DNA of 57,450 bases, taken from assembly GCA_900319715.1 (NCBI GenBank), contig ONPM01000001.1, forward strand, positions 1-57,450. The letters are read 5' to 3'. This document shows positions 1 to 8,179 of this stretch, one piece after another. Every line of letters begins with the position of its first letter. The stretch's first letter is position 1. The notes beneath the pieces are model-generated. The model was not told the origin of the DNA, did no database searches, and was given only the letters and a program-made list of their open reading frames with translations. Origin of the DNA: an uncultured Prevotella sp. (GTDB lineage Bacteria; Bacteroidota; Bacteroidia; Bacteroidales; Bacteroidaceae). The translations under genes and the position numbers were made by a program.

Positions 1-104
1 GCCTTGTTCAACAACCCGCCTAACTGTGCATTGGCATTCATGTTCACTGCAAACAGCATGGCTACCGCCATCGCCAGTTTCGTCATGTTACTCATACGCT
101 TCAT
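1..104 (-). CDS. Secreted protein, N-terminal fragment cut by the window edge
   Basis: Reading leftward from the ATG at 104, the first 34 residues are a basic start (MKRMSNMTK), a hydrophobic stretch and a signal-peptidase-I-like end NANAQ. This is a typical Bacteroidales Sec signal peptide. The mature part lies outside the window, so no function can be given. A second in-frame Met at codon 4 is an alternative start. Confidence 0.6.
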   Translation of the reverse strand, partial: MKRMSNMTKLAMAVAMLFAVNMNANAQLGGLLNK

Positions 105-136
105 TGTTCTAAAGATTAAATGTTAATAATTAATGG

Positions 137-337
137 TTATTTTCGATTCTCGTTCTGCTTTAATTTCTGAGCGATGCGCTTCTCAACGAGTTCCTCCATC
201 ATAGGCTGGAGTTCAGCGATACGCTCATCGACCATGCGCCTCACCAGTTTTTCCTGGTCAGCCTCATGGCCCATCAGCAACTCCAAATACTCAGAGGCGA
301 AAGCCATGGCTCGTTTCTGTCGCTCGGTCTTTTCCAT
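137..337 (-). CDS. Small charged helical protein, unknown function
   Basis: A 66-residue protein starting MEKTERQKRAMAF and rich in Glu, Lys, Arg and Met, with no signal peptide or membrane segment; it is predicted to be almost entirely helical and possibly coiled-coil. The start at 337 was chosen because the frame extends upstream only through a TTG that is itself part of the TAACTTTG promoter element. The gap between promoter and ATG is about 9 nt, so the mRNA would be nearly leaderless. The gene lies 32 nt upstream of the truncated secreted-protein gene on the same strand, so they may be cotranscribed. I do not recognise the family. Confidence 0.6.
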   Translation of the reverse strand: MEKTERQKRAMAFASEYLELLMGHEADQEKLVRRMVDERIAELQPMMEELVEKRIAQKLKQNENRK

Positions 338-346
338 TTCTGGGTG

Positions 347-354
347 CAAAGTTA
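347..354 (-). promoter_or_regulatory. Bacteroidetes -7 promoter element TAACTTTG
   Basis: Matches the TAnnTTTG consensus on the minus strand and ends about 9 nt before the ATG at 337. Confidence 0.5.
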
Positions 355-458
355 CGACAAAACGGGCTTAGTGTAGTGAACATTTTCTTCCAAAAAGCAA
401 AGAGTAACCATACATTTTGTTACAAAATGCAGAAATGGGGCTTTTTTCAGGTGTTTTT

Positions 459-1964
459 CTATCCTTTATATTGCGAAGGCGGTACGCCGTAAGCCTTGCG
501 GAAGGCTCGTGTAAAACTGGTGGTCTCTTCATAGCCGCAACGCATGGCCACCTGCGATACCGGCATATCGGGCGACATGGTGAGCAACTTGGCGGCGCGC
601 TCCATCTGGATGGCAGAGATAAAGGCCTTGGGCGAGTCGCCGGTCACCTTCATCAGGCGACGGCGGAAGGTCTGCGTACCCATATTCAGTTCCGAGGCGA
701 TATCGTCCACACCATAGCGGCCTGTGGGCAGACCGTCGTTCACGGCTTTCACCACGCGCATCAGGAACAGGTGGTCCTCCGTTTCTTCCTCAGGCTCTGC
801 CTCGGGAGCCTCCTCGGTCTCTACGGGAGCCGTCTGCACCCCTTCCCCAGCCTCCAGGGCAGCTGAGAGTTCCTGTATCTGGCGAATCAGTTGTTCGGTA
901 TGCTTCTGCTCCCTGCGGCGCATCCACTGGTAGAGCACGAATCCGGCTATCAGCAGGACCACCACGATGCCGGCTCCCACCATCAGCGAACGTTGGTGAG
1001 CCTTCTGCATCTCGTCGTTCTCGGCCTGCAGCTCACCCACACCGTATTCAGCGGCATACTTCGAGAGCAGTTCGCCCGTCTTCTCATCGTAGAGCGAGTC
1101 GCGCAATTCGTTATAGCGGTCGTTGTGCTGCATGGCCAGTGCGGGGTCGGTGTCACGAAGGGCCTGATAGAGCCCCTTGCGCGAGGTGGCCTCGTTGAAG
1201 AGGTCGTGCTGTAGGGTAAAGATAGCCAGAGCCTCACTGAAATAGCGCACGGCGGCAGAGTCGTTCTCCTGCTTGTGCATCATCGACCCCATCTGGTTAC
1301 AGGCGATGCCGAGCGAGTGCAGGTTACCGCTCTCCCTGAGTCCGGGGATAGCCTCTTCCAACGCCTGTCGGGCCTCGTCGAAGCGTTTCAGGTCGATCAG
1401 TGCTGCAGCGCGCTCCGCCTGTCGGATGGCCATCTTGTCGCTTCGCCCCAACTGCTTCTCCATCTCGTAGGCCTTCGTGGCATAGTCGAGGGCCTGCTCC
1501 TCCTGCTTCAGGTGGTGATACACCTCCGAGGCCATACCGTGTAGCACAGCCAGTCGCTGGGGGTTGTCGGCCTTCTGGGCATAACCGATGGCTTTCAGGA
1601 TATATTTCTCTGCCTCCCCAGGCTGGCGCATCGACATGTAGATGCCGGCAAGGGTGTTGAGCGACGACGAGATGGCATCGGGATCGCCCGAGGCCACGTC
1701 GATGGCATTGCAGCGCTTGGCGTATCTCACGGCCTCGCCAAACTCGCCCTTCCTCACGTGGATCAGTGCCAGCAGACTGGTACAATCGGCCACATCCGTC
1801 GAGTCCTTACACAGCGAGAGGGCTTCGAGGGCCAGTTTCTGGGCTTCGTCGTATTGTTGTTGATTGTAGAGGCTGTCGGCTTTATCGTATATCGTTCCGA
1901 TATCGGCCAGTGCCGTCATCGACACCGACATCAACATCATCACGATATAACCCAGCCTCTTCAT
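459..1964 (-). CDS. Membrane-anchored TPR sensor with C-terminal AraC-type DNA-binding domain
   Basis: A 501-residue protein. An N-terminal signal/anchor (residues 1-20) is followed by a helical array of TPR-like repeats (about 25-300), a single membrane helix (about 330-348, VGAGIVVVLLIAGFVLY), a short coiled coil, an acidic linker, and an AraC family double helix-turn-helix (about 400-501; motifs VDDIASELNMGTQTFRRRL and CGYEETTSFTRAFRKAYG). The architecture places the TPR region in the periplasm and the DNA-binding domain in the cytoplasm, a one-protein signal transducer. It has no kinase domain, unlike classical hybrid two-component systems. It follows typA by 49 nt on the same strand and may be cotranscribed with it. 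The signal and target genes are unknown. Confidence 0.85.
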   Translation of the reverse strand: MKRLGYIVMMLMSVSMTALADIGTIYDKADSLYNQQQYDEAQKLALEALSLCKDSTDVADCTSLLALIHVRKGEFGEAVRYAKRCNAIDVASGDPDAISSSLNTLAGIYMSMRQPGEAEKYILKAIGYAQKADNPQRLAVLHGMASEVYHHLKQEEQALDYATKAYEMEKQLGRSDKMAIRQAERAAALIDLKRFDEARQALEEAIPGLRESGNLHSLGIACNQMGSMMHKQENDSAAVRYFSEALAIFTLQHDLFNEATSRKGLYQALRDTDPALAMQHNDRYNELRDSLYDEKTGELLSKYAAEYGVGELQAENDEMQKAHQRSLMVGAGIVVVLLIAGFVLYQWMRRREQKHTEQLIRQIQELSAALEAGEGVQTAPVETEEAPEAEPEEETEDHLFLMRVVKAVNDGLPTGRYGVDDIASELNMGTQTFRRRLMKVTGDSPKAFISAIQMERAAKLLTMSPDMPVSQVAMRCGYEETTSFTRAFRKAYGVPPSQYKG

Positions 1965-2013
1965 CTTCCTTTAAACTTTAAGATTTAAGCATTAAGTTTT
2001 ATGATTTCAATCT

Positions 2014-3822
2014 TCAATCCTTCTTAATCGCGGCTTTCTTACGCTGATCGTGGTCGAGGATGGTCTTTCGCATACGCATCGACTTGGGCGTCACCTCCAC
2101 GAGTTCGTCCTGCTTGATATACTCCAGACACTCCTCCAGACTCATCACCGTCTTCGGGATGATGCGCGCCTTCTCGTCGGTACCCGACGCACGCACATTG
2201 GTCAACTGCTTGGCCTTGCAGACATTCACCACAAGATCATTGTCGTGAACATGCTCACCTACCACCTGTCCGGCATAGACATCTTCGCCTGGATCGATAA
2301 AGAACTTTCCACGATCCTGCAGTTTGTCAATGGCATAGGCAAAGGCGTTACCCGTGTCCATAGAAATCATCGAACCATTGACACGACGCTCTATCTCTCC
2401 CTTATAAGGTTGATACTCCTTAAAGCGATGAGCCATGATAGCCTCGCCCTGAGAAGCTGTCAATACGTTAGTGCGCAGACCGATAATACCACGAGATGGA
2501 ATATCGAACTCGATATTCACACGCTCCCCCTGATTGTCCATCGAGGTCATCTCACCTTTACGGCGTGTCACCATATCAATCATCTTCGACGAGAATTCCT
2601 CCGGCACGTTGATGGTCAGTTCCTCGATAGGCTCGCACTTCTTGCCGTCGATTTCCTTATAGATCACCTGTGGCTGTCCTACCTGCAGTTCATAGCCCTC
2701 ACGACGCATGGTCTCGACAAGGACAGAAAGGTGGAGCACGCCACGTCCTGAGACGACCCACTTATCCGTAGAATCCTCGAATGGCTCGACACGCAAGGCG
2801 AGGTTCTTCTCCAGTTCCTTTTCCAGACGATCGTTGATATGACGCGATGTCACAAACTTGCCTTCCTTGCCGAAGAACGGTGAGTCGTTGATAGTAAACA
2901 GCATCGACATCGTCGGTTCGTCGATAGCAATCGGTGCCAGCGGCTCTGGATTCTCAAGGTCGCAGAGCGTATCGCCGATCTCAAACTTCTCCAGTCCGAT
3001 GACAGCACAGATATCACCACAATCCACACTGTCGGTGCGCACATGGCCCATGCCCTCAAACGTATGCAGTTCCTTGATCTTTGTCTTCTCCATCCTACCG
3101 TCGCGATGGGCAATGGTCACCTGCATGCCGTCCTTCAACTGACCGCGATGCACACGGCCCACGGCGATACGGCCCTGATAACTCGAGTAGTCGAGCGAGG
3201 TGATGAGCATCTGCGGCGTACCCTCTATCTGCTGCGGAGCGGGGATGACCTCCACGATCTTATCAAGCAGATAGGTGATATTATCTGTAGGTGTCTTCCA
3301 ATCCTCACCCATCCAGCCGTTCTTGGCCGAGCCATACACCACGGGGAAATCCAACTGATCCTCTGTGGCATTGAGCGAGAACATCAGGTCGAACACCATC
3401 TCATAGACCTCCTCTGGGCGGCAGTTGGGCTTGTCCACCTTGTTCACCACGACGATAGGTTTGAGGCCTATCTGAAGAGCCTTCTGAAGTACGAACCGTG
3501 TCTGGGGCATCGGACCCTCGAAGGCGTCTACAAGCAACAGACAGCCATCGGCCATATTCAGCACACGCTCTACCTCGCCTCCGAAATCGGAGTGTCCCGG
3601 CGTATCTATGATATTGATTTTAACTCCTTTCCAATTAATACTCACGTTCTTGGAGAGAATGGTGATGCCACGCTCTCGTTCAAGATCGTTAGCATCGAGC
3701 ACCTGATTGCTGAGATTCTGTCCCTCACGGAAGAGATTTCCAGCCAGCATCATCTTATCGACCAAGGTTGTCTTACCATGGTCTACATGCGCAATAATTG
3801 CGATATTTCTGATATCCTGCAT
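2014..3822 (-). CDS. typA: Translational GTPase TypA/BipA
   Basis: A 602-residue ribosome-associated GTPase of the usual family length. GTPase motifs are visible at the N-terminus: AHVDHGKTT (G1), RGIT (G2), DTPGH (G3), NKVDK (G4) and GSAKNGW in the G5 region. Elongation-factor-like domains follow and a BipA-specific C-terminal domain ends in a Lys/Arg-rich tail (RKKAAIKKD). The family acts in ribosome assembly and translation under stress. The ATG at 3822 is preceded by a 47-nt A/T-rich leader and a consensus promoter. The leader contains tandem AAACTATAAACT-type repeats. Confidence 0.97.
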   Translation of the reverse strand: MQDIRNIAIIAHVDHGKTTLVDKMMLAGNLFREGQNLSNQVLDANDLERERGITILSKNVSINWKGVKINIIDTPGHSDFGGEVERVLNMADGCLLLVDAFEGPMPQTRFVLQKALQIGLKPIVVVNKVDKPNCRPEEVYEMVFDLMFSLNATEDQLDFPVVYGSAKNGWMGEDWKTPTDNITYLLDKIVEVIPAPQQIEGTPQMLITSLDYSSYQGRIAVGRVHRGQLKDGMQVTIAHRDGRMEKTKIKELHTFEGMGHVRTDSVDCGDICAVIGLEKFEIGDTLCDLENPEPLAPIAIDEPTMSMLFTINDSPFFGKEGKFVTSRHINDRLEKELEKNLALRVEPFEDSTDKWVVSGRGVLHLSVLVETMRREGYELQVGQPQVIYKEIDGKKCEPIEELTINVPEEFSSKMIDMVTRRKGEMTSMDNQGERVNIEFDIPSRGIIGLRTNVLTASQGEAIMAHRFKEYQPYKGEIERRVNGSMISMDTGNAFAYAIDKLQDRGKFFIDPGEDVYAGQVVGEHVHDNDLVVNVCKAKQLTNVRASGTDEKARIIPKTVMSLEECLEYIKQDELVEVTPKSMRMRKTILDHDQRKKAAIKKD

Positions 3823-3869
3823 CGTCTATAAACTATAAACTTTAAACTATAAACTTCAAAAAGTGGCTG

Positions 3870-3877
3870 CAAAGGTA
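3870..3877 (-). promoter_or_regulatory. -7 promoter element TACCTTTG for typA
   Basis: A perfect TAnnTTTG on the minus strand, 47 nt upstream of the typA ATG. It is divergent from the rpsO promoter 42 bp away. Confidence 0.7.
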
Positions 3878-3919
3878 CAACTTTTCTTCGAAATATTTGT
3901 AGGATTGGGGAAAAAGTTG

Positions 3920-3927
3920 TACCTTTG
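3920..3927 (+). promoter_or_regulatory. -7 promoter element TACCTTTG for rpsO
   Basis: A perfect TAnnTTTG on the plus strand, giving an rpsO leader of roughly 105-110 nt. Confidence 0.7.
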
Positions 3928-3931
3928 CGCC

Positions 3932-4041
3932 CGCATTTCGGAAAATCCGGAGCATCCGACGACGTAAACCGGCTGGTGATTAGGCCAGAAATGCGTCAGA
4001 AAGATGTATTTGCAAACAACATTAATCACAACTTTAAAATT
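3932..4041 (+). promoter_or_regulatory. Structured rpsO leader, candidate S15 autoregulatory element
   Basis: The leader can close on itself: CGCATTTC at 3932-3939 is the exact reverse complement of GAAATGCG at 3988-3995. Inside are a small hairpin (CGGA/TCCG around AAA, 3939-3949) and a CTGG/CCAG pairing near 3973-3988. S15 represses its own mRNA through leader structures in several bacterial phyla. That this leader does so is inferred from its fold and position. Confidence 0.45.
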
Positions 4042-4311
4042 ATGTATTTAGACAAAGCCAAGAAAGAAGAGATCTTCAGTCAGTATGGCAAGAACGCTCA
4101 GGACACCGGTTCTGCAGAGGCACAGATTGCCCTCTTCAGTTATCGCATCTCTCACCTGACAGAGCACCTGAAGAAGAACCACAAGGACCACAACACGGCT
4201 CGTTCTCTGACCATGCTCGTAGGTCAGCGCCGTAAGTTGCTGAAGTACCTCTACAACAAGGACATCAACCGCTATCGTGCTATCATCAAGGCCCTCGGTC
4301 TTCGTAAGTAA
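4042..4311 (+). CDS. rpsO: 30S ribosomal protein S15
   Basis: 89 residues, the standard S15 length, with the family core DTGSAEAQIALFSYRI, HLKKNHKDHNTARSL and the C-terminal RRKLLKYLYNKDINRYRAII. S15 binds 16S rRNA in the platform of the small subunit. The ATG at 4042 gives the conserved start MYLDKAKKEEIF; a longer frame upstream is only the untranslated leader. The gene is monocistronic, with its own promoter and a strong terminator hairpin 11 nt after the stop. Confidence 0.98.
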   Translation: MYLDKAKKEEIFSQYGKNAQDTGSAEAQIALFSYRISHLTEHLKKNHKDHNTARSLTMLVGQRRKLLKYLYNKDINRYRAIIKALGLRK

Positions 4312-4321
4312 GCACAAACAC

Positions 4322-4357
4322 AATAAAGGTCTGCTAATCGCAGACCTTTATTATTTT
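4322..4357. terminator. Strong bidirectional terminator hairpin after rpsO
   Basis: A perfect 13-bp stem (AATAAAGGTCTGC at 4322-4334, partner at 4340-4352) with a 5-nt loop, followed by ATTTT. It overlaps the last codons of the convergent GH28 gene. Confidence 0.85.
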
Positions 4358-5836
4358 CACATTCTCCTTTGACACATTCTCCGTCACATTCTGGAACACG
4401 GCATCCTCTTTGGCGCGGATGGTGATGTTCTTCAGCCGGATATTGTCCATAGGCATTTCGGGCAGTCCGTTAAACTCCATCGCACGGCCGGCACCGTTGC
4501 AGACGACATTCTCGATAAAGATATTACGGAATACGGGGGTCTTCTCATCAACAGGAACCTTGGTCTTATTGTCGGGAACAATGCCAGCAGCCCTCATCTC
4601 TGAGACACTCTTTCCACCATAATACATATTAAATGTGATTGCATCGGTGATGATGTCCATCATCGAGATGTCGGAGATATAGATATTCTCCACGACGCCG
4701 CCACGGCCACGGGTCGACTTGAATCGCAAACCCACGTCAGTACCAAGGAACTGGCAGTTGCTGACCTTGAAGTTGCGCACACCACCGCTCATCTCTGACC
4801 CGACCACGAAGCCACCATGACCAGCAAAGACCGTACATCCGTCGACCACCACATTCTCACAGGGTCTGCCACGGCGTCGGCCGTCGGCATCCTTACCACT
4901 CTTGATACAGATGCCATCATCGCCGGCATCGAAACGGGAATTGACGATGAGAGCGTTCTTACACGACTCCAGATCGAGGGCATCCCCATTCTGAGCATAA
5001 GATGGATTACGCGCGAGTACATTATCTATAATAATATTCTCACACATCAGCGGATGGATGTTCCAGGCAGGAGAGTTCTGGAAGATGACACCCTGCAGCA
5101 GGACGTTCTTGCAACTGACAAGACTGACCATGACCGGACGGAGGAAGCGATGGATAGCCTCCCATTCCTCGTCGGTCTTGGCTGTAGGCACGTTAAGGTC
5201 GGCCCCCTTTTCACCTTTGGCATAACTCTCGGAGGGTACCCAATAGTCATCGCGCAGTTGAACGCCACCAGGTCTTTGGACAATGTCCTTCCACATGCCT
5301 TCCGACACCTTCGCCCGTTTGACCGGTCGCCAATATTGCCCGTTACCGTCGATGACGCCTTCTCCGGTAATAGAGATATTCGTGGCACCTACTGCCGACA
5401 GAGGCGACTGGCAGCGACGGGTATCAAGTCCTTCAAACGAGGTCTTGATGATCGGATAAAGGTTCTCGTCGGCCGCAAAACGGATGACGGCTCCCATCTC
5501 AAGATGAAGGTCGATGTTGCTCTTCAGTACAACAGGACCCGTAAACCACACGCCAGCAGGTACGATGAGGTGTCCCCCACCTTTCGCCGTCAGCGCATCA
5601 ACGGCCTGGGCAAAGGCCTCCGTACAGAGGCGGTTGCCTGTTGGGTCTGCACCGAAGTCCTTCAGGCAGACCTTGGTTTCTGGAATTTCCGGAGCCTTTA
5701 TCTCAGCCATCTCAAACGGCAGGTTCTCCGTGTACTTCTTGTAGGGGTTGCCCTTGCAGCAGTCACTACCCTGGGCACAGACTCCCAGCACGACAATAAA
5801 TGCTGCGGCAGTCAAGCAGATTAGTTTTTTGTTCAT
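4334..5836 (-). CDS. Secreted glycoside hydrolase family 28 (polygalacturonase-like)
   Basis: 500 residues with an N-terminal signal peptide (MNKKLICLTAAAFIVVLGV, then CAQG). The mature part begins with the pectate-lyase-like entry strand KDFGADPTGN and a right-handed beta-helix. GH28 signatures appear in order: NGDALDLES (first catalytic Asp), DAGDDGICIKSG (Asp pair), GHGGFVVGSEMSGG (active-site His) and RFKSTRGRGG (the RIK-type motif). It should hydrolyse alpha-linked galacturonic-acid polymers or related pectic side chains in the periplasm or outside. There is no PUL partner nearby. It sits 13 nt downstream of folK, at the end of a housekeeping operon. The exact substrate cannot be read from the sequence. 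Confidence 0.9.
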   Translation of the reverse strand: MNKKLICLTAAAFIVVLGVCAQGSDCCKGNPYKKYTENLPFEMAEIKAPEIPETKVCLKDFGADPTGNRLCTEAFAQAVDALTAKGGGHLIVPAGVWFTGPVVLKSNIDLHLEMGAVIRFAADENLYPIIKTSFEGLDTRRCQSPLSAVGATNISITGEGVIDGNGQYWRPVKRAKVSEGMWKDIVQRPGGVQLRDDYWVPSESYAKGEKGADLNVPTAKTDEEWEAIHRFLRPVMVSLVSCKNVLLQGVIFQNSPAWNIHPLMCENIIIDNVLARNPSYAQNGDALDLESCKNALIVNSRFDAGDDGICIKSGKDADGRRRGRPCENVVVDGCTVFAGHGGFVVGSEMSGGVRNFKVSNCQFLGTDVGLRFKSTRGRGGVVENIYISDISMMDIITDAITFNMYYGGKSVSEMRAAGIVPDNKTKVPVDEKTPVFRNIFIENVVCNGAGRAMEFNGLPEMPMDNIRLKNITIRAKEDAVFQNVTENVSKENVKIIKVCD

Positions 5837-5849
5837 GATTTGTTTTTAA

Positions 5850-6302
5850 TTAGTTATCGTTTTGTTGTATCTCAGCGAGGGGATTCATGACGAAATCACG
5901 CTCGTTCATCAGCGGATGAGGGATTTTCAAGTCTGGTTCATCAATAGTCAAGTCGTCGTAGAGCAGTATGTCGATATCGATGGGGCGGTCAGCGTAATGG
6001 TGAGTGACGGGAGGCGAATGGTGAGGGACATAATCTGAGGATGTCTTTTTCCGGCGTCCGAGGTCTCGCTCAATCTGTTGGGTTGTCTTGAGAAGTTGGC
6101 GGGGGGTGAGGGTCGTCTCACAGAGAATCACGCCATTGAGGAAACGATGCTCAGACTCGAAGCCCCAGGGTTCTGTCTCGATGAGCGTAGACTGACGTAC
6201 CACCTCGCCTACCCGCTCGCCAATCAGTTCTATGGCACGGGCCAGATTCGCCGCCCTGTCACCCTGGTTAGACCCCAGTCCCAAGTATACCTCATGAGCC
6301 AT
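5850..6302 (-). CDS. folK: 2-amino-4-hydroxy-6-hydroxymethyldihydropteridine diphosphokinase (HPPK)
   Basis: 150 residues. HPPK motifs are clear: YLGLGSNQGDR at the N-terminus, ETEPWGFESEHRFLNGV in the middle and the pterin/ATP signature RPIDIDILLYDD. It transfers pyrophosphate from ATP to 6-hydroxymethyl-7,8-dihydropterin in folate synthesis; folE for the same pathway is at 36.9 kb. Just before the signature lies a His/Pro-rich stretch (roughly SDYVPHHSPPVTHH) that I do not expect in the family. It is encoded by two near-identical 13-nt units, so it looks like an in-frame repeat insertion. The enzyme core is intact. Gene gaps of 13-21 nt put it in the ftsX operon. Confidence 0.93.
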   Translation of the reverse strand: MAHEVYLGLGSNQGDRAANLARAIELIGERVGEVVRQSTLIETEPWGFESEHRFLNGVILCETTLTPRQLLKTTQQIERDLGRRKKTSSDYVPHHSPPVTHHYADRPIDIDILLYDDLTIDEPDLKIPHPLMNERDFVMNPLAEIQQNDN

Positions 6303-6323
6303 ACGCTTATTTTTTCTGTAAAC

Positions 6324-7442
6324 TTAATCATCCACAATGAGCAATGCATCGCCGAAGCATCCGAACTTATACCCATGCTTCACGGCATTCGTGTAGCACT
6401 CATACACATTGTCGTAGCCGCCGAACGAGGCTTGGATCATCATCATCGGTGACTCCGGATGGTAGAAATTGGCCACGAGGGCATTAGACATACCGAACTC
6501 GTAGGGAGGGAAGATAAACTTATTGGTCCAACCCTCAAACTCCTTCAGCAGCCCGTCGGTACCGACAGCACTTTCCGTTGCACGGGCCGTGCTCACACCG
6601 ACCGAACAGACCCGACGACCAGCCAACTTAGTACGGTTCACGACGTCGCAGGCCTCCTTATCGACGAACATCTGTTCTGATGACATCTTATGCTTCGTCA
6701 GATCCTCGACCTCGATAGAGTCGAAATTGCCAAGTCCGCAGTGCAGGGTGATATAGGCGAAGTTAATGCCTCGGATCTCCATACGTTTCAACAACTCACG
6801 GCTGAAGTGCAGACCCGTAGCAGGAGCGGTGACAGCGCCCTCATTCTTGGCATAGATGGTCTGGAACCTTTCCATGTCCTCAGGCACGGCAGGCCGATGG
6901 TCGACGATATAACGGGGAAGCGGGGCCTCTCCCAGAGCGAAGAGTTCCTGCTTGAACTCGTCGTGCGGACAGTCATAGAGGAATCTCAGCGTACGCCCAC
7001 GGCTCGTCGTATTGTCGATGACCTCTGCCACCATCGGTCCATCATCCTCAAAGAAGAGTTTGTTGCCGATACGGATCTTTCGGGCAGGTTCCACAAGCAC
7101 ATCCCATAAGCGGAGGTCGCGGTTCAGTTCGCGCAGCAAGAACACCTCTATCTTGGCATCGGTCTTCTCCTTCGTACCATACAGACGGGCAGGGAACACC
7201 TTCGTGTCGTTGAAGATGAAAGTGTCGTCCTCATCAAAGTAGTCGAGGATATTACGGAAATCGAGATAGACAGGATTGCCTTCTTCGTCTTTCAGGTCAT
7301 TACCGTCCTCATCCTGCTTCGTCATCTCGATCTTGCCACTCTTTCGGTGGAGCACCATCAGCCGACACTCGTCACGATGGAAGGTTGGCTCCAAGGCCAC
7401 CAACTCCTCAGGGAGTTTAAACTTAAACTGTGATAACTTCAT
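6324..7442 (-). CDS. queA: tRNA preQ1(34) S-adenosylmethionine ribosyltransferase-isomerase
   Basis: 372 residues, full length for QueA. Family stretches include FKFKLPEELVALEP near the N-terminus, FNDTKVFPARLYG, PLPRYI, TIYAKNEGAVTAPATGLHFS, ITLHCGLGNFDSI and VSTARATES. It transfers and isomerises the ribosyl part of SAM onto preQ1 at tRNA position 34 to give epoxyqueuosine. An acidic insert (residues about 40-60) distinguishes it from short proteobacterial versions. It lies in the ftsX-folK operon, 23 nt after truB. The spacer is made of AAATCGTAAA-type repeat units. Confidence 0.96.
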   Translation of the reverse strand: MKLSQFKFKLPEELVALEPTFHRDECRLMVLHRKSGKIEMTKQDEDGNDLKDEEGNPVYLDFRNILDYFDEDDTFIFNDTKVFPARLYGTKEKTDAKIEVFLLRELNRDLRLWDVLVEPARKIRIGNKLFFEDDGPMVAEVIDNTTSRGRTLRFLYDCPHDEFKQELFALGEAPLPRYIVDHRPAVPEDMERFQTIYAKNEGAVTAPATGLHFSRELLKRMEIRGINFAYITLHCGLGNFDSIEVEDLTKHKMSSEQMFVDKEACDVVNRTKLAGRRVCSVGVSTARATESAVGTDGLLKEFEGWTNKFIFPPYEFGMSNALVANFYHPESPMMMIQASFGGYDNVYECYTNAVKHGYKFGCFGDALLIVDD

Positions 7443-7477
7443 TATGTTATTTACGATTTACGAATTTACGATTTACC
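7442..7477. repeat. AAATCGTAAA-family intergenic repeat (truB-queA spacer)
   Basis: The spacer is built from 3-4 tandem units of the type (plus strand) TTTACGATTTACGA. The same motif recurs at 9040-9078, 9297-9325, 10307-10345 and 28449-28490, each time in a short intergenic gap. Confidence 0.6.
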
Positions 7478-8179
7478 ATTTACTTCTATGTCTTGGGCGT
7501 CAAGCCACTGAGGGAACTCATCAAAGGTGAGGCAGTCCTCGATACGGACGTCACCGACACGGGTGCGGCAGAGGGCTGTCAGGTAAGCGCCACTCCCCAG
7601 AGCCTCGCCGATGTCACGGGCCAGTGAACGGATATAAGTACCTTTGCCACAGACCACGCGGATAGACATCTGCATCGACGAGGGGTCAAAAGCCGTGAGT
7701 TCAATCTCATCGATACGCACAGGTTTCGCAGCAAGAGCCACCTCCTGCCCCTTACGGGCAAGTTCGTAGGCACGGTCACCAGCCACCATACAAGCCGAAA
7801 AGGCTGGTGGCACCTGCATGATATCGCCCACGAAACGTGGCAGGGTATCCAGAATCAGTTCACGCGTGATATGCTCCGTCGGATAGGTGCTGTCCACCTC
7901 ATGCTCCATGTCATAACTGGCCGTGGTGGCACCTAACTGCAAGGTAGCCGTATACTCCTTCGTATGGAGTTGCAACGACTCTATCTGCTTGGTGGCTTTC
8001 CCCGTACAGAGGATCAGCACACCAGTGGCCAGCGGGTCGAGGGTGCCGGCATGCCCCATCTTCACCCTTTTCACATGGAGCCGTTTAGACACGACATAGC
8101 GGATATGTGCCAAAGCCCCGAAACTTGTCATGCGATAGGGTTTGTTGATATAGATAAAGGCGCCCTCGTTGAAATTCAT
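7466..8179 (-). CDS. truB: tRNA pseudouridine(55) synthase
   Basis: 237 residues. The catalytic motif GHAGTLDPLATGVLILCTGKATK holds the essential Asp. KEYTATLQLG, PPAFSACMVAGDRAYELAR and GTYIRSLARDIGEAL are also typical TruB blocks. It isomerises U55 in the T-loop of tRNAs. It is the short form without an extended PUA tail. It starts immediately at the end of uppP (no gap), implying coupled expression in the operon. Confidence 0.96.
   Translation of the reverse strand: MNFNEGAFIYINKPYRMTSFGALAHIRYVVSKRLHVKRVKMGHAGTLDPLATGVLILCTGKATKQIESLQLHTKEYTATLQLGATTASYDMEHEVDSTYPTEHITRELILDTLPRFVGDIMQVPPAFSACMVAGDRAYELARKGQEVALAAKPVRIDEIELTAFDPSSMQMSIRVVCGKGTYIRSLARDIGEALGSGAYLTALCRTRVGDVRIEDCLTFDEFPQWLDAQDIEVNGKS

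Noticed and set aside
4817-5824. 335-codon plus-strand open frame
   Set aside because: It lies opposite the GH28 gene, which has a signal peptide and all catalytic motifs. The opposite frame has no recognisable domain.
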